Below, piece by piece: positions 51,182 to 60,083 of a stretch of DNA of 64,000 nucleotides (position 1 is the first letter of the stretch; the number at the start of each line of letters is the position of its first letter). The translations under genes and the position numbers were made by a program. Under the pieces are notes generated by a model that did not search any database, was not told the DNA's origin, and saw only the letters and a program-made list of their open reading frames with translations. The stretch is from JAAXXJ01 sp964412455 (lineage in GTDB: Bacteria > Nitrospirota > UBA9217): positions 1 through 64,000 of the forward strand of contig CAYPOT010000001.1 in NCBI GenBank assembly GCA_964412455.1, given 5' to 3'.

Positions 51182-52615
51182 TCAGCTCAGGCCGTCGATC
51201 ACCTTCCGGACCTGCTCTTCCATGAGGCTCCGGATGGCCTGGAGCGATGCCTGGTCAACAGCTTCAAAGCGCATGACCAGAACAGGCTGGGTGTTGGACG
51301 CCCGTATGAGACCCCACCCTTTCTCATAGACGGCACGGATCCCGTCAACGGTTATTACTTCACGGACCGGAAGGGATATCTTCCCGGGAGCTGCGTAGAT
51401 ATGCTGGACCTGCTCAACGACCTTGAACTTGAGAGCGTCGGGACAGTCGAAGCGTATCTCGGGCGTATTGAAGGTCTTCGGAAGATCAGCGAGGAGGGAG
51501 CTCATGAGTACCTTCATCTTTTTCTGCGTGCGCGTCTTCTTCAGGAGTTCCACGACTCTGCAGGCGGCATAGATCGCGTCGTCATAGCCGAAATACCGGT
51601 CAGCGAAGAAGATGTGGCCGCTCATTTCGCCGGCCAGCACAGCGCCGGTCTCCTTCATCTTCGCCTTGATAAGCGAATGACCGGTCTTCCACATGATGGC
51701 ATTGCCGCCGCGCGACCGGATATCGTCATACATGGTCTGGGAACACTTGACCTCGGACACGAACGTGGCTCCCGGCCTATCGAGCAGGATGTCACGGGAG
51801 AACAGGACCATGAGCTGATCGCCCCAGAGAACGGTCCCCTGCTCATCGACGACACCTATGCGGTCGGAGTCGCCATCAAAAGCCACGCCGAAATCCGCGT
51901 GCTCTTTTTTGACCGTGCTGATGAGGGCCTCGAGGTTCTTCGGGATCGTCGGATCGGGGTGATGATTGGGAAAGCGTCCGTCAGGCTCGGAGAACAGCTC
52001 GGTCACCTCGCACCCCATGGAGCGGATCACTTCCGGCGCTGCAAGTCCGGCGGTGCCGTTCCCGCTGTCAAGCACGACCTTGAGCGGTATATCATGAAAT
52101 TCCTTGAACAAACCTTTCAGGTGGCCGGCATAGTCAGGTAGTATAGAATGTTGCCGTACTTGTCCGTTCACTCCTGACTTCTGGTTCCTGATTCCTGACT
52201 CCTGTATTGATTGCATGATGGCGCGCAATTTCTGGATCTCTTCCCCGTAGATTGTCTCCTTGCCGACACAGAGCTTGAACCCGTTGAACTCTGCGGGATT
52301 ATGGCTGCCGGTGATCATGATGCCGCCGCCAGGCTTCAGGTGATACAGGGAAAAGTAAAGGGCCGGCGTGGGACAGAGGCCGATGTCGATCACATCGACA
52401 CCCGATGCGGTCAGTCCGCGGGCGAGAGCGTCCCGGAGCCGGGGCGAGCTGAGGCGGGCATCATAGCCTATCGTGACGGTCGTGACGCCCGACGGCCTGA
52501 GGTACTGGGCGAAGGCCTTGCCCAGCATCTCTATGACCGGGTCAATAAGGTCCCGGTCGGCAATGCCACGGATGTCGTATTCGCGAAAAATGTCAGGATT
52601 AAAAGAATAGGTCAT
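51182..52615 (-). CDS. manB: Phosphomannomutase/phosphoglucomutase
   Basis: A 477-residue alpha-D-phosphohexomutase (AlgC/ManB type) that interconverts the 6- and 1-phosphates of mannose or glucose. The phosphoserine loop is GIMITGSHNPAEFNGFKL and the metal loop AFDGDSDRIGVVDE. An insert near residues ~138-160 (IQESGIRNQKSGVNGQ) is translated from a heptanucleotide array. The first codons (ATG ACC TAT) lie inside another such array. It supplies mannose-1-P for ManC and the polysaccharide operon. Confidence 0.93.
   Translation of the reverse strand: MTYSFNPDIFREYDIRGIADRDLIDPVIEMLGKAFAQYLRPSGVTTVTIGYDARLSSPRLRDALARGLTASGVDVIDIGLCPTPALYFSLYHLKPGGGIMITGSHNPAEFNGFKLCVGKETIYGEEIQKLRAIMQSIQESGIRNQKSGVNGQVRQHSILPDYAGHLKGLFKEFHDIPLKVVLDSGNGTAGLAAPEVIRSMGCEVTELFSEPDGRFPNHHPDPTIPKNLEALISTVKKEHADFGVAFDGDSDRIGVVDEQGTVLWGDQLMVLFSRDILLDRPGATFVSEVKCSQTMYDDIRSRGGNAIMWKTGHSLIKAKMKETGAVLAGEMSGHIFFADRYFGYDDAIYAACRVVELLKKTRTQKKMKVLMSSLLADLPKTFNTPEIRFDCPDALKFKVVEQVQHIYAAPGKISLPVREVITVDGIRAVYEKGWGLIRASNTQPVLVMRFEAVDQASLQAIRSLMEEQVRKVIDGLS
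52170..52204. repeat. In-frame heptanucleotide array within manB (5 units)
   Basis: Five 7-bp units ACTCCTG, ACTTCTG, GTTCCTG, ATTCCTG, ACTCCTG. On the coding (minus) strand they are read as QESGIRNQKSGV, an insertion in the phosphohexomutase chain relative to the family. Confidence 0.8.
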
Positions 52616-52644
52616 AGGTTATAGGTCACAGGTGATAGGATTAG
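52610..52644. repeat. Heptanucleotide array overlapping the manB start codon
   Basis: GGTCATA, GGTTATA, GGTCACA, GGTGATA and GGATTAG. The manB ATG (52613-52615) lies within the first unit. Confidence 0.75.
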
Positions 52645-52655
52645 GATACATCAAG

Positions 52656-53027
52656 TCATCTCTTCTGGTGCGCGTTTATCAGACTGGAAATCATTTTCGC
52701 AATTTCTGTCGCCAACATCTTCAGTTCATGAAGATCAGCTTCTGATATCCATGCGCTTTTGAAAAATATTATGAGCTGGGTGACTGATTCATAAAGCGAA
52801 CCACGGGCAATATACAAAAAATGGATGTACTCCTTTGTCGAATGTCTCCCATTCCCTTCGGCGATATTCGACGCAATTGATACAGCAGCCGATTCACAAT
52901 TTTCGATAATGCGATAGTGTCTGCGATCGGTTTCTATCTTATCCACTACGTGCATAACTCTCGTTGCGTATTCTACTGATTTTTGCCATACAATGAGTTC
53001 CTCAAAACTGAATTTGTCGTTATTCAT
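52656..53027 (-). CDS. Four-helix-bundle protein (23S rRNA-IVP family)
   Basis: A 123-residue protein with FEELIVWQKSVEYATRVMHVVDKI, the family pattern with W-Q-K/A, and AAVSIASNIAEGNGRHSTKEYIHFLYIARGSLYE. It belongs to the S23/avd-like four-helix bundle family, sometimes coded in 23S rRNA intervening sequences. The free-standing form has no settled role. ATG 53027 is preferred to 53042 as family homology begins there. It is flanked by heptamer arrays on both sides and may be a mobile passenger. Confidence 0.87.
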   Translation of the reverse strand: MNNDKFSFEELIVWQKSVEYATRVMHVVDKIETDRRHYRIIENCESAAVSIASNIAEGNGRHSTKEYIHFLYIARGSLYESVTQLIIFFKSAWISEADLHELKMLATEIAKMISSLINAHQKR

Positions 53028-53074
53028 TGTATAGACTCGCACCGTGATTTGGTAAGCGGGTGCACCTTCACACC

Positions 53075-53130
53075 TATCACCTATGACCTTTCACCTATCA
53101 CCTATCATCTATGACCTATCACCTGCCACC
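53075..53130. repeat. Heptanucleotide array ending at the manC stop codon (8 units)
   Basis: Eight units: TATCACC, TATGACC, TTTCACC, TATCACC, TATCATC, TATGACC, TATCACC, TGCCACC. The manC/cpsB stop lies at 53130-53132, directly against the array. Confidence 0.85.
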
Positions 53131-54590
53131 TACGTCGGAAGCTCCGGAAGCGGGGATCTGTTCTTCGTGTCATGGCGGTTGTAGTCGTCGTCAAACCGGA
53201 CGATATCGTCCTCTCCAAGATATTCACCGTTCTGGACCTCGATGATCTGGAGCGGGACCTTGCCGGGATTCTCCAGCCGGTGTTTCGTGGAAATGGGGAT
53301 ATAGGTGCTTTCGTTCGTATGGACGTCATAGACCTTGTCGCCGTTCGTGACCCGCGCCGTTCCCGAGACCACGACCCAGTGCTCGCTGCGGTGATGATGG
53401 CTTTGATAGGACAATTTTGCGCCGGAATTAACGACAATGCGCTTTATCTTGAACCGCTCCCCTTCCTCCAGTACCGTATAGTTCCCCCAGGGGCGGTGGA
53501 CGGTGCGGTGGGTCATGCGTTCTTCTGAATTGCGTTTTTTCAGTTCGTCCACGACCTTCTTGACGTCCTGAGCGCGGTCCCTGCTGCAGACCAGCGTGGC
53601 ATCGGGCGTGTCGACAACGATGGTATTGCTCAGGCCGATCGTGGCCACGAGCCGCTTCTCCGCATAGACCACGGAATCGGTGCTGTCGATATCAATGACA
53701 TTGCCCGAAATGATATTGCCGGCAGCGTCCTTGTCGGTCACCTCTTCCAGGGCGGTCCAGCTGCCCACATCGGACCAGCCGATGTCCGCGGGCACGATCG
53801 CGGCCCGGTCGGTCTTCTCCATGATGCCGTAATCAATGGAGACCGGGTCCAGCCGGGAGAACAGGGTGCGGACCGTGTCAGCCTCCCTGCCGCTGCCGAT
53901 GCTCTTCTGGACATCCATGAGCCCCTGGTGGAGTGAAGGCAGGTGACGTTCAATTTCCTGGAGGAAGGTGCGCACCTTCCAGACGAACATGCCGCTGTTC
54001 CAGTAATACTGGCCGCTTTTCAGGTATCCCTGCGCGGTCTTCAGGTCGGGTTTTTCCACGAAACGCTCCACGCGGGAAATCCCGGAGAGTCCGGCTTCAC
54101 GGCATGGTTCACCGGCCTTGATGTAGCCATAGCCTGTCTCGGGACGGCTCGGCTTGATGCCGAGGGTCACCAGGTAGTCCTGACGGGCCGCCTGCTCCGC
54201 GATCTTTATACAGGCCAGGAAGGCCTCGATGTTCCTGATGGCATGGTCCGCTGAAAGGACCACCATGATGCCGTCGGGATCGATCCTGTTCACGTGGACC
54301 GCGGACAGCCCCAGTGCCGGTGCGGTATTCTTCGCTTCCGGCTCGAGGATCAGGTTCCGGTCCCAGGAGCCGCCGAAGCGCTGGGTGAGCTGTGTCTCGA
54401 TATCGCAGGCGATCCCCTGATTGGTCACGATAAAGATGTGCTCTTGTTTGATCAGCGGCAGCACCCTGTCGACGGTCTGCTGGATAAGGGTATCTTCGCT
54501 CCCGATCTTCAGGAGCTGCTTGGGCATCTTTTCGCGGGACAGCGGCCAGAACCGCGTTCCCGATCCGCCCGCCATGATCACTGCGTACAT
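53130..54590 (-). CDS. manC: Mannose-1-phosphate guanylyltransferase/mannose-6-phosphate isomerase
   Basis: A 486-residue bifunctional enzyme: N-terminal nucleotidyltransferase (VIMAGGSGTRFWPLSREKMPKQLL, VVLSADH, FVEKPD) and C-terminal cupin isomerase (HRPWGNYTVLEEGERFKIKRIVVNSGAKLSYQSHHHRSEHWVVVSGTA). It produces GDP-mannose for the surface polysaccharide. ATG 54590 follows GGAGG; the frame to 54608 is an upstream extension. Confidence 0.96.
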   Translation of the reverse strand: MYAVIMAGGSGTRFWPLSREKMPKQLLKIGSEDTLIQQTVDRVLPLIKQEHIFIVTNQGIACDIETQLTQRFGGSWDRNLILEPEAKNTAPALGLSAVHVNRIDPDGIMVVLSADHAIRNIEAFLACIKIAEQAARQDYLVTLGIKPSRPETGYGYIKAGEPCREAGLSGISRVERFVEKPDLKTAQGYLKSGQYYWNSGMFVWKVRTFLQEIERHLPSLHQGLMDVQKSIGSGREADTVRTLFSRLDPVSIDYGIMEKTDRAAIVPADIGWSDVGSWTALEEVTDKDAAGNIISGNVIDIDSTDSVVYAEKRLVATIGLSNTIVVDTPDATLVCSRDRAQDVKKVVDELKKRNSEERMTHRTVHRPWGNYTVLEEGERFKIKRIVVNSGAKLSYQSHHHRSEHWVVVSGTARVTNGDKVYDVHTNESTYIPISTKHRLENPGKVPLQIIEVQNGEYLGEDDIVRFDDDYNRHDTKNRSPLPELPT

Positions 54591-54610
54591 GAATGAACCT
54601 CCAAACATCA

Positions 54611-54645
54611 GATTACAGGTGATAGATTATAGGTGATAGGTGACG
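54611..54645. repeat. Heptanucleotide array upstream of manC (5 units)
   Basis: GATTACA, GGTGATA, GATTATA, GGTGATA, GGTGACG, the reverse strand of the TATCACC family. Confidence 0.7.
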
Positions 54646-54686
54646 CGTGATGGACAAAAGCTATTTACGATCTTTGCGCCTTGACC

Positions 54687-54728
54687 TTTGACCTATAACC
54701 TATGACCTATCACCTACGACCTAATAAC
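54687..54728. repeat. Heptanucleotide array ending at the galE stop codon (6 units)
   Basis: TTTGACC, TATAACC, TATGACC, TATCACC, TACGACC, then an 8-base variant TAATAACC. The next bases are the galE stop codon (54729-54731). Confidence 0.8.
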
Positions 54729-55703
54729 CTATTTCTGCTTCTTCTCCCATTCCCATGCCGTGCGGACGATATACTCAAGGTCATCGTGACGCGGCGCCCA
54801 GCCGAGTTCCTGCCGTAATGCCGTACTGTCGGCGACAAGGGCCGGAGGGTCGCCTGGACGACGTGAGGCCGTCTCCACAGGGATATCAATTGCGGTGACC
54901 CGCCGGGCGGCATCGATCACCTCGCGGACGGAATAGCCATGTCCGTAGCCGCAGTTGAACGCGGTGCTGCCGCCCTTCCGAAGAAGATGGTCGAGAGCAA
55001 GGACGTGAGCATCGGCGAGGTCGGTCACATGAACGTAATCGCGGATGCAGGTACCGTCGGGCGTCGGATAGTCCGTCCCGAACACCGTGATGCTTTTCCG
55101 CTCGCCTTTAGCGGCCTTGAGCGTAAGCGGAATGAGATGGGATTCCGGGATGTGGCGTTCGCCGATCCTGCCTCCCGCATCGGCGCCGGCTGCATTGAAA
55201 TACCTCAACGACACATAACGAAGGCGGCCTGTTCCCGATGCGTCCTCCAGGACCTTTTCCACAAAGACCTTCGCCTGGCCATAAGGATTGATCGGCCTGA
55301 CCGGCTGAGTCTCGCTGATGGGTACATTCTCGGGGATGCCGTAGACCGCAGCGGTCGAGGAAAAGATGAAGTTCTCAACGCCATGACGTTCCATGGCACT
55401 GAGCAGGTTGATCGTGTTCGCCGTGTTGTTCCGGTAATATTTCAGCGGGTCCCTGACGGACTCCCCAACCTCGATAAAGGCGGCAAAGTGCATCACCGCA
55501 TCGGGACGATACTGTTCGAAGACCCGATCGAGCAGCGCGGTGTCGGCGAGGTCGCCCTCAATGAGCACACCTGCGAGCACAGAGTCCCGGTGTCCCGTGG
55601 AGAGATTGTCCAGGATGATGACCTGAGATCCCTTCTCCCCGAGTGCTTTCACAACATGACTGCCGATGTAACCGGCGCCGCCGGTGACAAGAACGGTGGT
55701 CAA
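54729..55703 (-). CDS. galE: UDP-glucose 4-epimerase
   Basis: A 324-residue SDR-fold epimerase: NAD motif VLVTGGAGYIGSHVVKAL, FSSTAAVYG, NPYGQAK (catalytic Tyr and Lys) and VRDYVHV-like CIRDYVHVTDLADAHVLALDH. It provides UDP-galactose. It probably starts at TTG 55703, because AGGAGG lies seven bases upstream; the frame from 55730 has no ribosome-binding site. Confidence 0.95.
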   Translation of the reverse strand: MTTVLVTGGAGYIGSHVVKALGEKGSQVIILDNLSTGHRDSVLAGVLIEGDLADTALLDRVFEQYRPDAVMHFAAFIEVGESVRDPLKYYRNNTANTINLLSAMERHGVENFIFSSTAAVYGIPENVPISETQPVRPINPYGQAKVFVEKVLEDASGTGRLRYVSLRYFNAAGADAGGRIGERHIPESHLIPLTLKAAKGERKSITVFGTDYPTPDGTCIRDYVHVTDLADAHVLALDHLLRKGGSTAFNCGYGHGYSVREVIDAARRVTAIDIPVETASRRPGDPPALVADSTALRQELGWAPRHDDLEYIVRTAWEWEKKQK

Positions 55704-55764
55704 CGAAAGGCCTCCTGAACCAAACGTCAAGTATCGGCAAGCGCTCCGCGGGAACTTTGCCGCC

Positions 55765-55793
55765 TTGTTTTTACGGTCTGCTTGTGATAGTAT
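55765..55793 (+). promoter_or_regulatory. Possible promoter of the initiating glycosyltransferase gene
   Basis: TTGTTT, 17-base spacer, TAGTAT with an extended TG-A before it. About 60 bases upstream of the start. Confidence 0.4.
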
Positions 55794-55853
55794 ACCTGCG
55801 GTTGAGACATTAGAAGATATTCAATTATTCCAGAGAGTTACAAGGTGCAACGC

Positions 55854-57278
55854 ATGCGCTCTTATCGCAGAAGACTGGGCACGATTATACTGTTTCTCGG
55901 TGATATTGTCATTCTTTTTTTCATTGCCGCTCTCGCTATTGCGGTGCGGGATGTCCTCCCCTCAGTGGTCCCCGGCTTTCCAAAATTTTCGCGTACCATC
56001 AATTATGCGTGGTGGTTCTTCCCCGTCTGGATCATCATCCTGACCTATGAAGGGGCCTACACGAAGAAATTCACCTTTTGGGATGAAGTGAAATTGCTCT
56101 GGAAGGCGGCGTTGTTCTCCACGCTGGCGATCCTGAGCATCGTGTTCATCGGCAAGGTCGGAGTGTCCGTCTCCCGCACGGTTGTGATCCTGATCGGGGT
56201 CCTCTCCATGGTCCTGTTCCCCCTGTTCAGGATCTCTCTGAAACGGCGCCTTATCAGCGCGGGGCTGCTCAAGCGGAAGGTACTGATCCTCGGCGCGAAC
56301 GAGAGCGGTGTGCTTGCCCTGAAGGCGCTGCGGGGTGAGCCGAACCTCGGGTACGAGGTCATCGGATTTCTCGACGATACGCACCGGCAGGGCCGAACCT
56401 GTGTTGAGGGGATCAAGGTGCATGGACGGCTCGACCGTATCGAGCGTTATCTCAGCAACGCGGACATCCACGATGTGGTCCTGGCTTTGCCGGACCACGA
56501 CAAGGGAGCCTTGAACAACCTGGTAACCCGCCTCCAGCACAAGGCGGCGAGCGTCCTCTATTTCCCCGACTATTCCGGCATCGCGGTCATCGGGACCGAG
56601 ATCCGGCATTTTTTTCACGACCAGGCGTTCGCGCTGGAGATCAAGAACAATCTAGCCGAGCCGCTCAATGCCTACACGAAAAAGGCCTTCGATCTTATCA
56701 TCGGGCTGCTGCTGTTCCTGCTCCTCGCCGTTCCCCTGGCGGTCATCTCCCTGCTGATCCGGGCGACCTCGCGAGGACCGGCGATCTATAAGCAGGAACG
56801 GATCGGAAAGAACGGAAGGCCCTTCCTGTGCTACAAGTTCAGGACCATGTACCAAGACGCGGACGAGCGGCTGTCCGGCATTCTGGAAAGCGACCGGTCG
56901 GCTAAGAAAGAGTGGGAGGCATTCCGGAAGCTGAAGGACGACCCTCGGATCACCCGACTCGGCGGTCTTCTCCGCAGGACGTCGCTCGACGAGCTTCCGC
57001 AGATCCTGAACGTGCTGAAGGGCGAGATGAGCCTTGTGGGGCCGAGGCCGGTCACCGCTGAGGAGATCGAACAGTACTACAAGGAGAGCGCCGATATCTG
57101 TTATTCCGTTCTTCCCGGGATCACCGGGCTCTGGCAGGTCAGCGGGAGGAGCAATACGTCCTACGACTACCGGATCATGCTCGACTCGTGGTATGTGCGG
57201 AACTGGAACCTCTGGCTGGACATCGTGATCCTGTTGAAAACGGCCTATGTGGTGGTTAAGAAGGAAGGGGCGAGGTAG
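55854..57278 (+). CDS. Polyprenyl glycosylphosphotransferase (WbaP/WcaJ type)
   Basis: A 474-residue membrane enzyme that starts polysaccharide repeat units on undecaprenyl phosphate. About four N-terminal helices, a Rossmann-like cytoplasmic segment (VLILGANESGVLALKALRG), and another helix precede the catalytic domain (KAFDLIIGLLLFLLL..., GPAIYKQERIGKNGRPFLCYKFRTM, LRRTSLDELPQILNVLKGEMSLVGPRP). The start could also be GTG 55845. It is divergently oriented to galE and convergent with the glycosyltransferase operon. Confidence 0.94.
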   Translation: MRSYRRRLGTIILFLGDIVILFFIAALAIAVRDVLPSVVPGFPKFSRTINYAWWFFPVWIIILTYEGAYTKKFTFWDEVKLLWKAALFSTLAILSIVFIGKVGVSVSRTVVILIGVLSMVLFPLFRISLKRRLISAGLLKRKVLILGANESGVLALKALRGEPNLGYEVIGFLDDTHRQGRTCVEGIKVHGRLDRIERYLSNADIHDVVLALPDHDKGALNNLVTRLQHKAASVLYFPDYSGIAVIGTEIRHFFHDQAFALEIKNNLAEPLNAYTKKAFDLIIGLLLFLLLAVPLAVISLLIRATSRGPAIYKQERIGKNGRPFLCYKFRTMYQDADERLSGILESDRSAKKEWEAFRKLKDDPRITRLGGLLRRTSLDELPQILNVLKGEMSLVGPRPVTAEEIEQYYKESADICYSVLPGITGLWQVSGRSNTSYDYRIMLDSWYVRNWNLWLDIVILLKTAYVVVKKEGAR

Positions 57279-57351
57279 ATCAGCACAGAGATGGCAGCTC
57301 GTAGTTGCTAGTTTATGGGTCATAGCTGAAAACAGCGGCAAAAGCTATGAG

Positions 57352-58503
57352 CTATACGCGGTGGGCGGAAATCCTTGATTCAACGAACTCCTTATACTCT
57401 CTTCTGAACCGCTCCGTGCTGAACTGTTCGGCATTTTTCCTGATGGCGGCAGGATCGAACATCTCCCGGTTGTCCTCGAAGCGCTGCACGGCCTCCCTCA
57501 ATGAACCGACCGTCTGCTCATCAAAGAACACTCCGGTCGGGGCTCTGTCTTCGCCATTCCGCGCTCCATTCGCCGCATTCCGCAACGGAACTACGGTCTC
57601 CGTCACCCCTCCCCTGCCGAAGGCGATCACCGGTGTGCCGCACGCCTGCGCCTCGACCGGGATGATGCCGAAATCCTCCTCCGCGGCAAAAATGAACGCT
57701 TTGGCCTTCTGCATCAGATCCCGCAAAATATCGCTGGACTGGTACCCGAGGAACTCGACGTTCTTGCCGGCGCGTGCGCGGATTTTCTCGTAATCCGGTC
57801 CATCTCCCACGACGGTAAGACGCTTGCCCTGCATGGTTGAGAACGCTTCGACGATCAGGTTCATTTTCTTGTAGGGGACCATCCTCGATGCGGCCAGATA
57901 GAACTCCTCTTTCAGGAAGCTGACGGGGAACCCGTCGACATCCACGGGAGGATAGATCACCGTTGATTCCCTTCCATAGGCCCGCCTGATGCGATCGGCA
58001 ATATAATGGGAATTTGCGATGAAATAGTCCACCCGATTTGCCGTTCTTGCGTCCCACGCCTTCAAACGTCCGAGCAGAAGTTTCACGAAGATGCCTGTAA
58101 TACCTTTGTCAAGACCCGCCTCCTTCAGGTACTGGTCCCGGAGGTCCCAGGCGTACCTCATGGGGGTATGGCAGTAGCAGATATGCAGCTGGTCAGGGTT
58201 CTTCCGCACGCCCTTTGCCACGGCATGGGACGACGAGAGGATCAGATCATAGGCGGAGAGGTCGAACCGCTCAACCGCAAGGGGCATAAGCGGCAGGTAG
58301 GAACGGTACCTATGCCGGGCAAAAGGCAGACTCTGGATGAACGAGATCCGTGACTTCTTGAATATGCCGTGCCGGTCTCTGTCTGGCAGAAAGTCTACCA
58401 GGCTGTAAAGGTCGGCATCGGGAAAGAGCGCCAGCATCTGCTCGACCACCCGCTCCGATCCCGCATAGGTCACCAGCCAGTCATGGATAATGGCGATCTT
58501 CAT
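57352..58503 (-). CDS. Glycosyltransferase family 4
   Basis: A 383-residue GT-B enzyme: N-terminal IAIIHDWLVTYAGSERVVEQMLALFPDADLY and the donor-site C-terminal AEEDFGIIPVEAQACGTPVIAFGRGGVTETV (EX7E motif). WbaZ-type mannosyltransferases look alike, and a GDP-mannose donor fits the nearby manB/manC, but this is inference. The start overlaps the previous gene by four bases. Confidence 0.93.
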   Translation of the reverse strand: MKIAIIHDWLVTYAGSERVVEQMLALFPDADLYSLVDFLPDRDRHGIFKKSRISFIQSLPFARHRYRSYLPLMPLAVERFDLSAYDLILSSSHAVAKGVRKNPDQLHICYCHTPMRYAWDLRDQYLKEAGLDKGITGIFVKLLLGRLKAWDARTANRVDYFIANSHYIADRIRRAYGRESTVIYPPVDVDGFPVSFLKEEFYLAASRMVPYKKMNLIVEAFSTMQGKRLTVVGDGPDYEKIRARAGKNVEFLGYQSSDILRDLMQKAKAFIFAAEEDFGIIPVEAQACGTPVIAFGRGGVTETVVPLRNAANGARNGEDRAPTGVFFDEQTVGSLREAVQRFEDNREMFDPAAIRKNAEQFSTERFRREYKEFVESRISAHRV

Positions 58504-59459
58504 GATGTTGTCTTCCCGATGGTAGGGTCGCTGATCAGTTCACGGAAGGCTACCCACACGCTCGAAAGGAGAACCCCGGCTTCTTCCCTGTTCTTCGACC
58601 TGACGTCCGGGTGGGCGAAGAACGAAAGGTCCCATCGCGTCCGCTTTACGAGGAGTAGAAATAGAGTTGCACAGGCAACAGCAACGAATTCGGCGATACC
58701 GCGGTTTTTCCTGAAATAGTACAAATGACTGCGTCGGACCTCAATTACGATCTTCAGGTTTATGCGATTTTTCTTTGAGGCGAGCGGCGCCTTGTGGATG
58801 ATCGACGTTGTGGGATCATAGAGCACACTCCAACCCCTTTTGCGCGCCCGAAGACACCAGTCCACCTCCTCATAATACATAAAAAAACGTTCATCAAGCA
58901 GTCCGATATCTTCGACTACGCTCCTGCGGATAAGGAGGAAGGCGCCGGTCACCCAGTCTACGTCGTGCGCATGATCGTATCCCGTCAAGTCATATTTCCG
59001 CAGGTGTCGAGGCCTGAACATGTCCCTGATCGTGGACCAGAGCGACGGGAAATTGCCGGTCGAATACTGGAGCGAACCATCAGGATTCATGAGCCTGCAT
59101 CCCACGATGCCCGCTATGGAATTGGGGAGTTCCTGCACCAGGAGCCTTCCGAGCGATTCGAGTGTATCCGGGAGCAGTTCCGTATCGCTGTTCAGGAGAA
59201 TGATATAGCGTCCTCTGCTGGCACGGATGCCCTGATTGCAGGCCTTCGAAAAACCCAGATTATCGGTATTTTCGATCACGGCGACCGCGGGGAACTCCTG
59301 CCGGAGCATGTCCGTACTTCCATCCGACGAATGGTTGTCCACGACGATGATCTCAAGGGACAGAGGATGGATATCCATCCGGATACTCTTCAGACACGAC
59401 CTGAGCAGATCGCGGGTATTGTAGTTCACAATGATGATCGAGAAAAAGATTACGCTCAT
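58500..59459 (-). CDS. Glycosyltransferase family 2 (rhamnosyltransferase-like)
   Basis: A 319-residue GT-A enzyme: FSIIIVNYNTRDLLRSCLKSI, IIVVDNHSSDGSTDML, LLNSDTELLPD and the acceptor region VTGAFLLIRRSVVEDIGLLDERFFMYYEEVDWCLRARKRGW. This pattern is common in rhamnosyltransferases. Overlaps on both sides (four bases) show tight coupling. Confidence 0.92.
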   Translation of the reverse strand: MSVIFFSIIIVNYNTRDLLRSCLKSIRMDIHPLSLEIIVVDNHSSDGSTDMLRQEFPAVAVIENTDNLGFSKACNQGIRASRGRYIILLNSDTELLPDTLESLGRLLVQELPNSIAGIVGCRLMNPDGSLQYSTGNFPSLWSTIRDMFRPRHLRKYDLTGYDHAHDVDWVTGAFLLIRRSVVEDIGLLDERFFMYYEEVDWCLRARKRGWSVLYDPTTSIIHKAPLASKKNRINLKIVIEVRRSHLYYFRKNRGIAEFVAVACATLFLLLVKRTRWDLSFFAHPDVRSKNREEAGVLLSSVWVAFRELISDPTIGKTTS

Positions 59460-60079
59460 CGAGACCGCTTTCGGGCACGAAAGATGAGATGTACGGCAAA
59501 CAACGAAGGAAATGACCGTACGAGAAACAAAGGCATCCGGGTGGCGGCAGGATGGAACTGATCAATTTGACAGCCTGCGCGTTCGAGCAGCTGACGGGCT
59601 GATGCGATGGTGAAGAACCTGAGGTGAGTGCGGTCGAGGATGCCCTCGTCTGCATACTCGAATCTTCCGAGCAAAAGGCTGATCCGAACCTTCCAGTTCG
59701 CCACATTAGGCAGGGAGACTATGAAACAACCATCTTCATGCAGGTAACTTCCGAGCCGTTCAAGCACCGAAAGCGGCGACCGAAGATGTTCCAGTACGTC
59801 AGCACACACGATGACGTCATAGGTCCCTGCTGCTGCCTGCAGAATGTTAGGATCCTCAATGGATCCGATAATGATCCGGGAGCAGTACGGCCGCGCTTTT
59901 TCTGCCTCTGCCTGGTCCAGCTCGATCGCCGTCACGGTACAGCCGGTATGGGTGAACATCTCGCTGAGATACCCTGCTGAGCAGCCGACCTCCAGGATAC
60001 GCTTCGCGCTGCCGACCAGTCGTATGATGGTCGCATGCGCGGTATGTGGATGAGCGATGTTGAGACCATAGTGTGCCAT
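59456..60079 (-). CDS. Class I SAM-dependent methyltransferase
   Basis: A 207-residue protein with ILEVGCSAGYLSEMFTHTGCTVTAIELDQ, DVIVCADVLEHLRSPLSVLERL and CFIVSLPNVANWKVRISLLLGRFEY. It probably decorates the glycan being built. ATG 60079 lies four bases after the neighbouring glycosyltransferase stop and is chosen for that reason. The long frame upstream is antisense-free but overlaps that gene. Confidence 0.9.
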   Translation of the reverse strand: MAHYGLNIAHPHTAHATIIRLVGSAKRILEVGCSAGYLSEMFTHTGCTVTAIELDQAEAEKARPYCSRIIIGSIEDPNILQAAAGTYDVIVCADVLEHLRSPLSVLERLGSYLHEDGCFIVSLPNVANWKVRISLLLGRFEYADEGILDRTHLRFFTIASARQLLERAGCQIDQFHPAATRMPLFLVRSFPSLFAVHLIFRARKRSR

Positions 60080-60083
60080 AATC

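Noticed and set aside
53075..54728. Possible CRISPR-like arrays
   Set aside because: The units are contiguous 7-bp repeats without spacers, and no cas genes are present.
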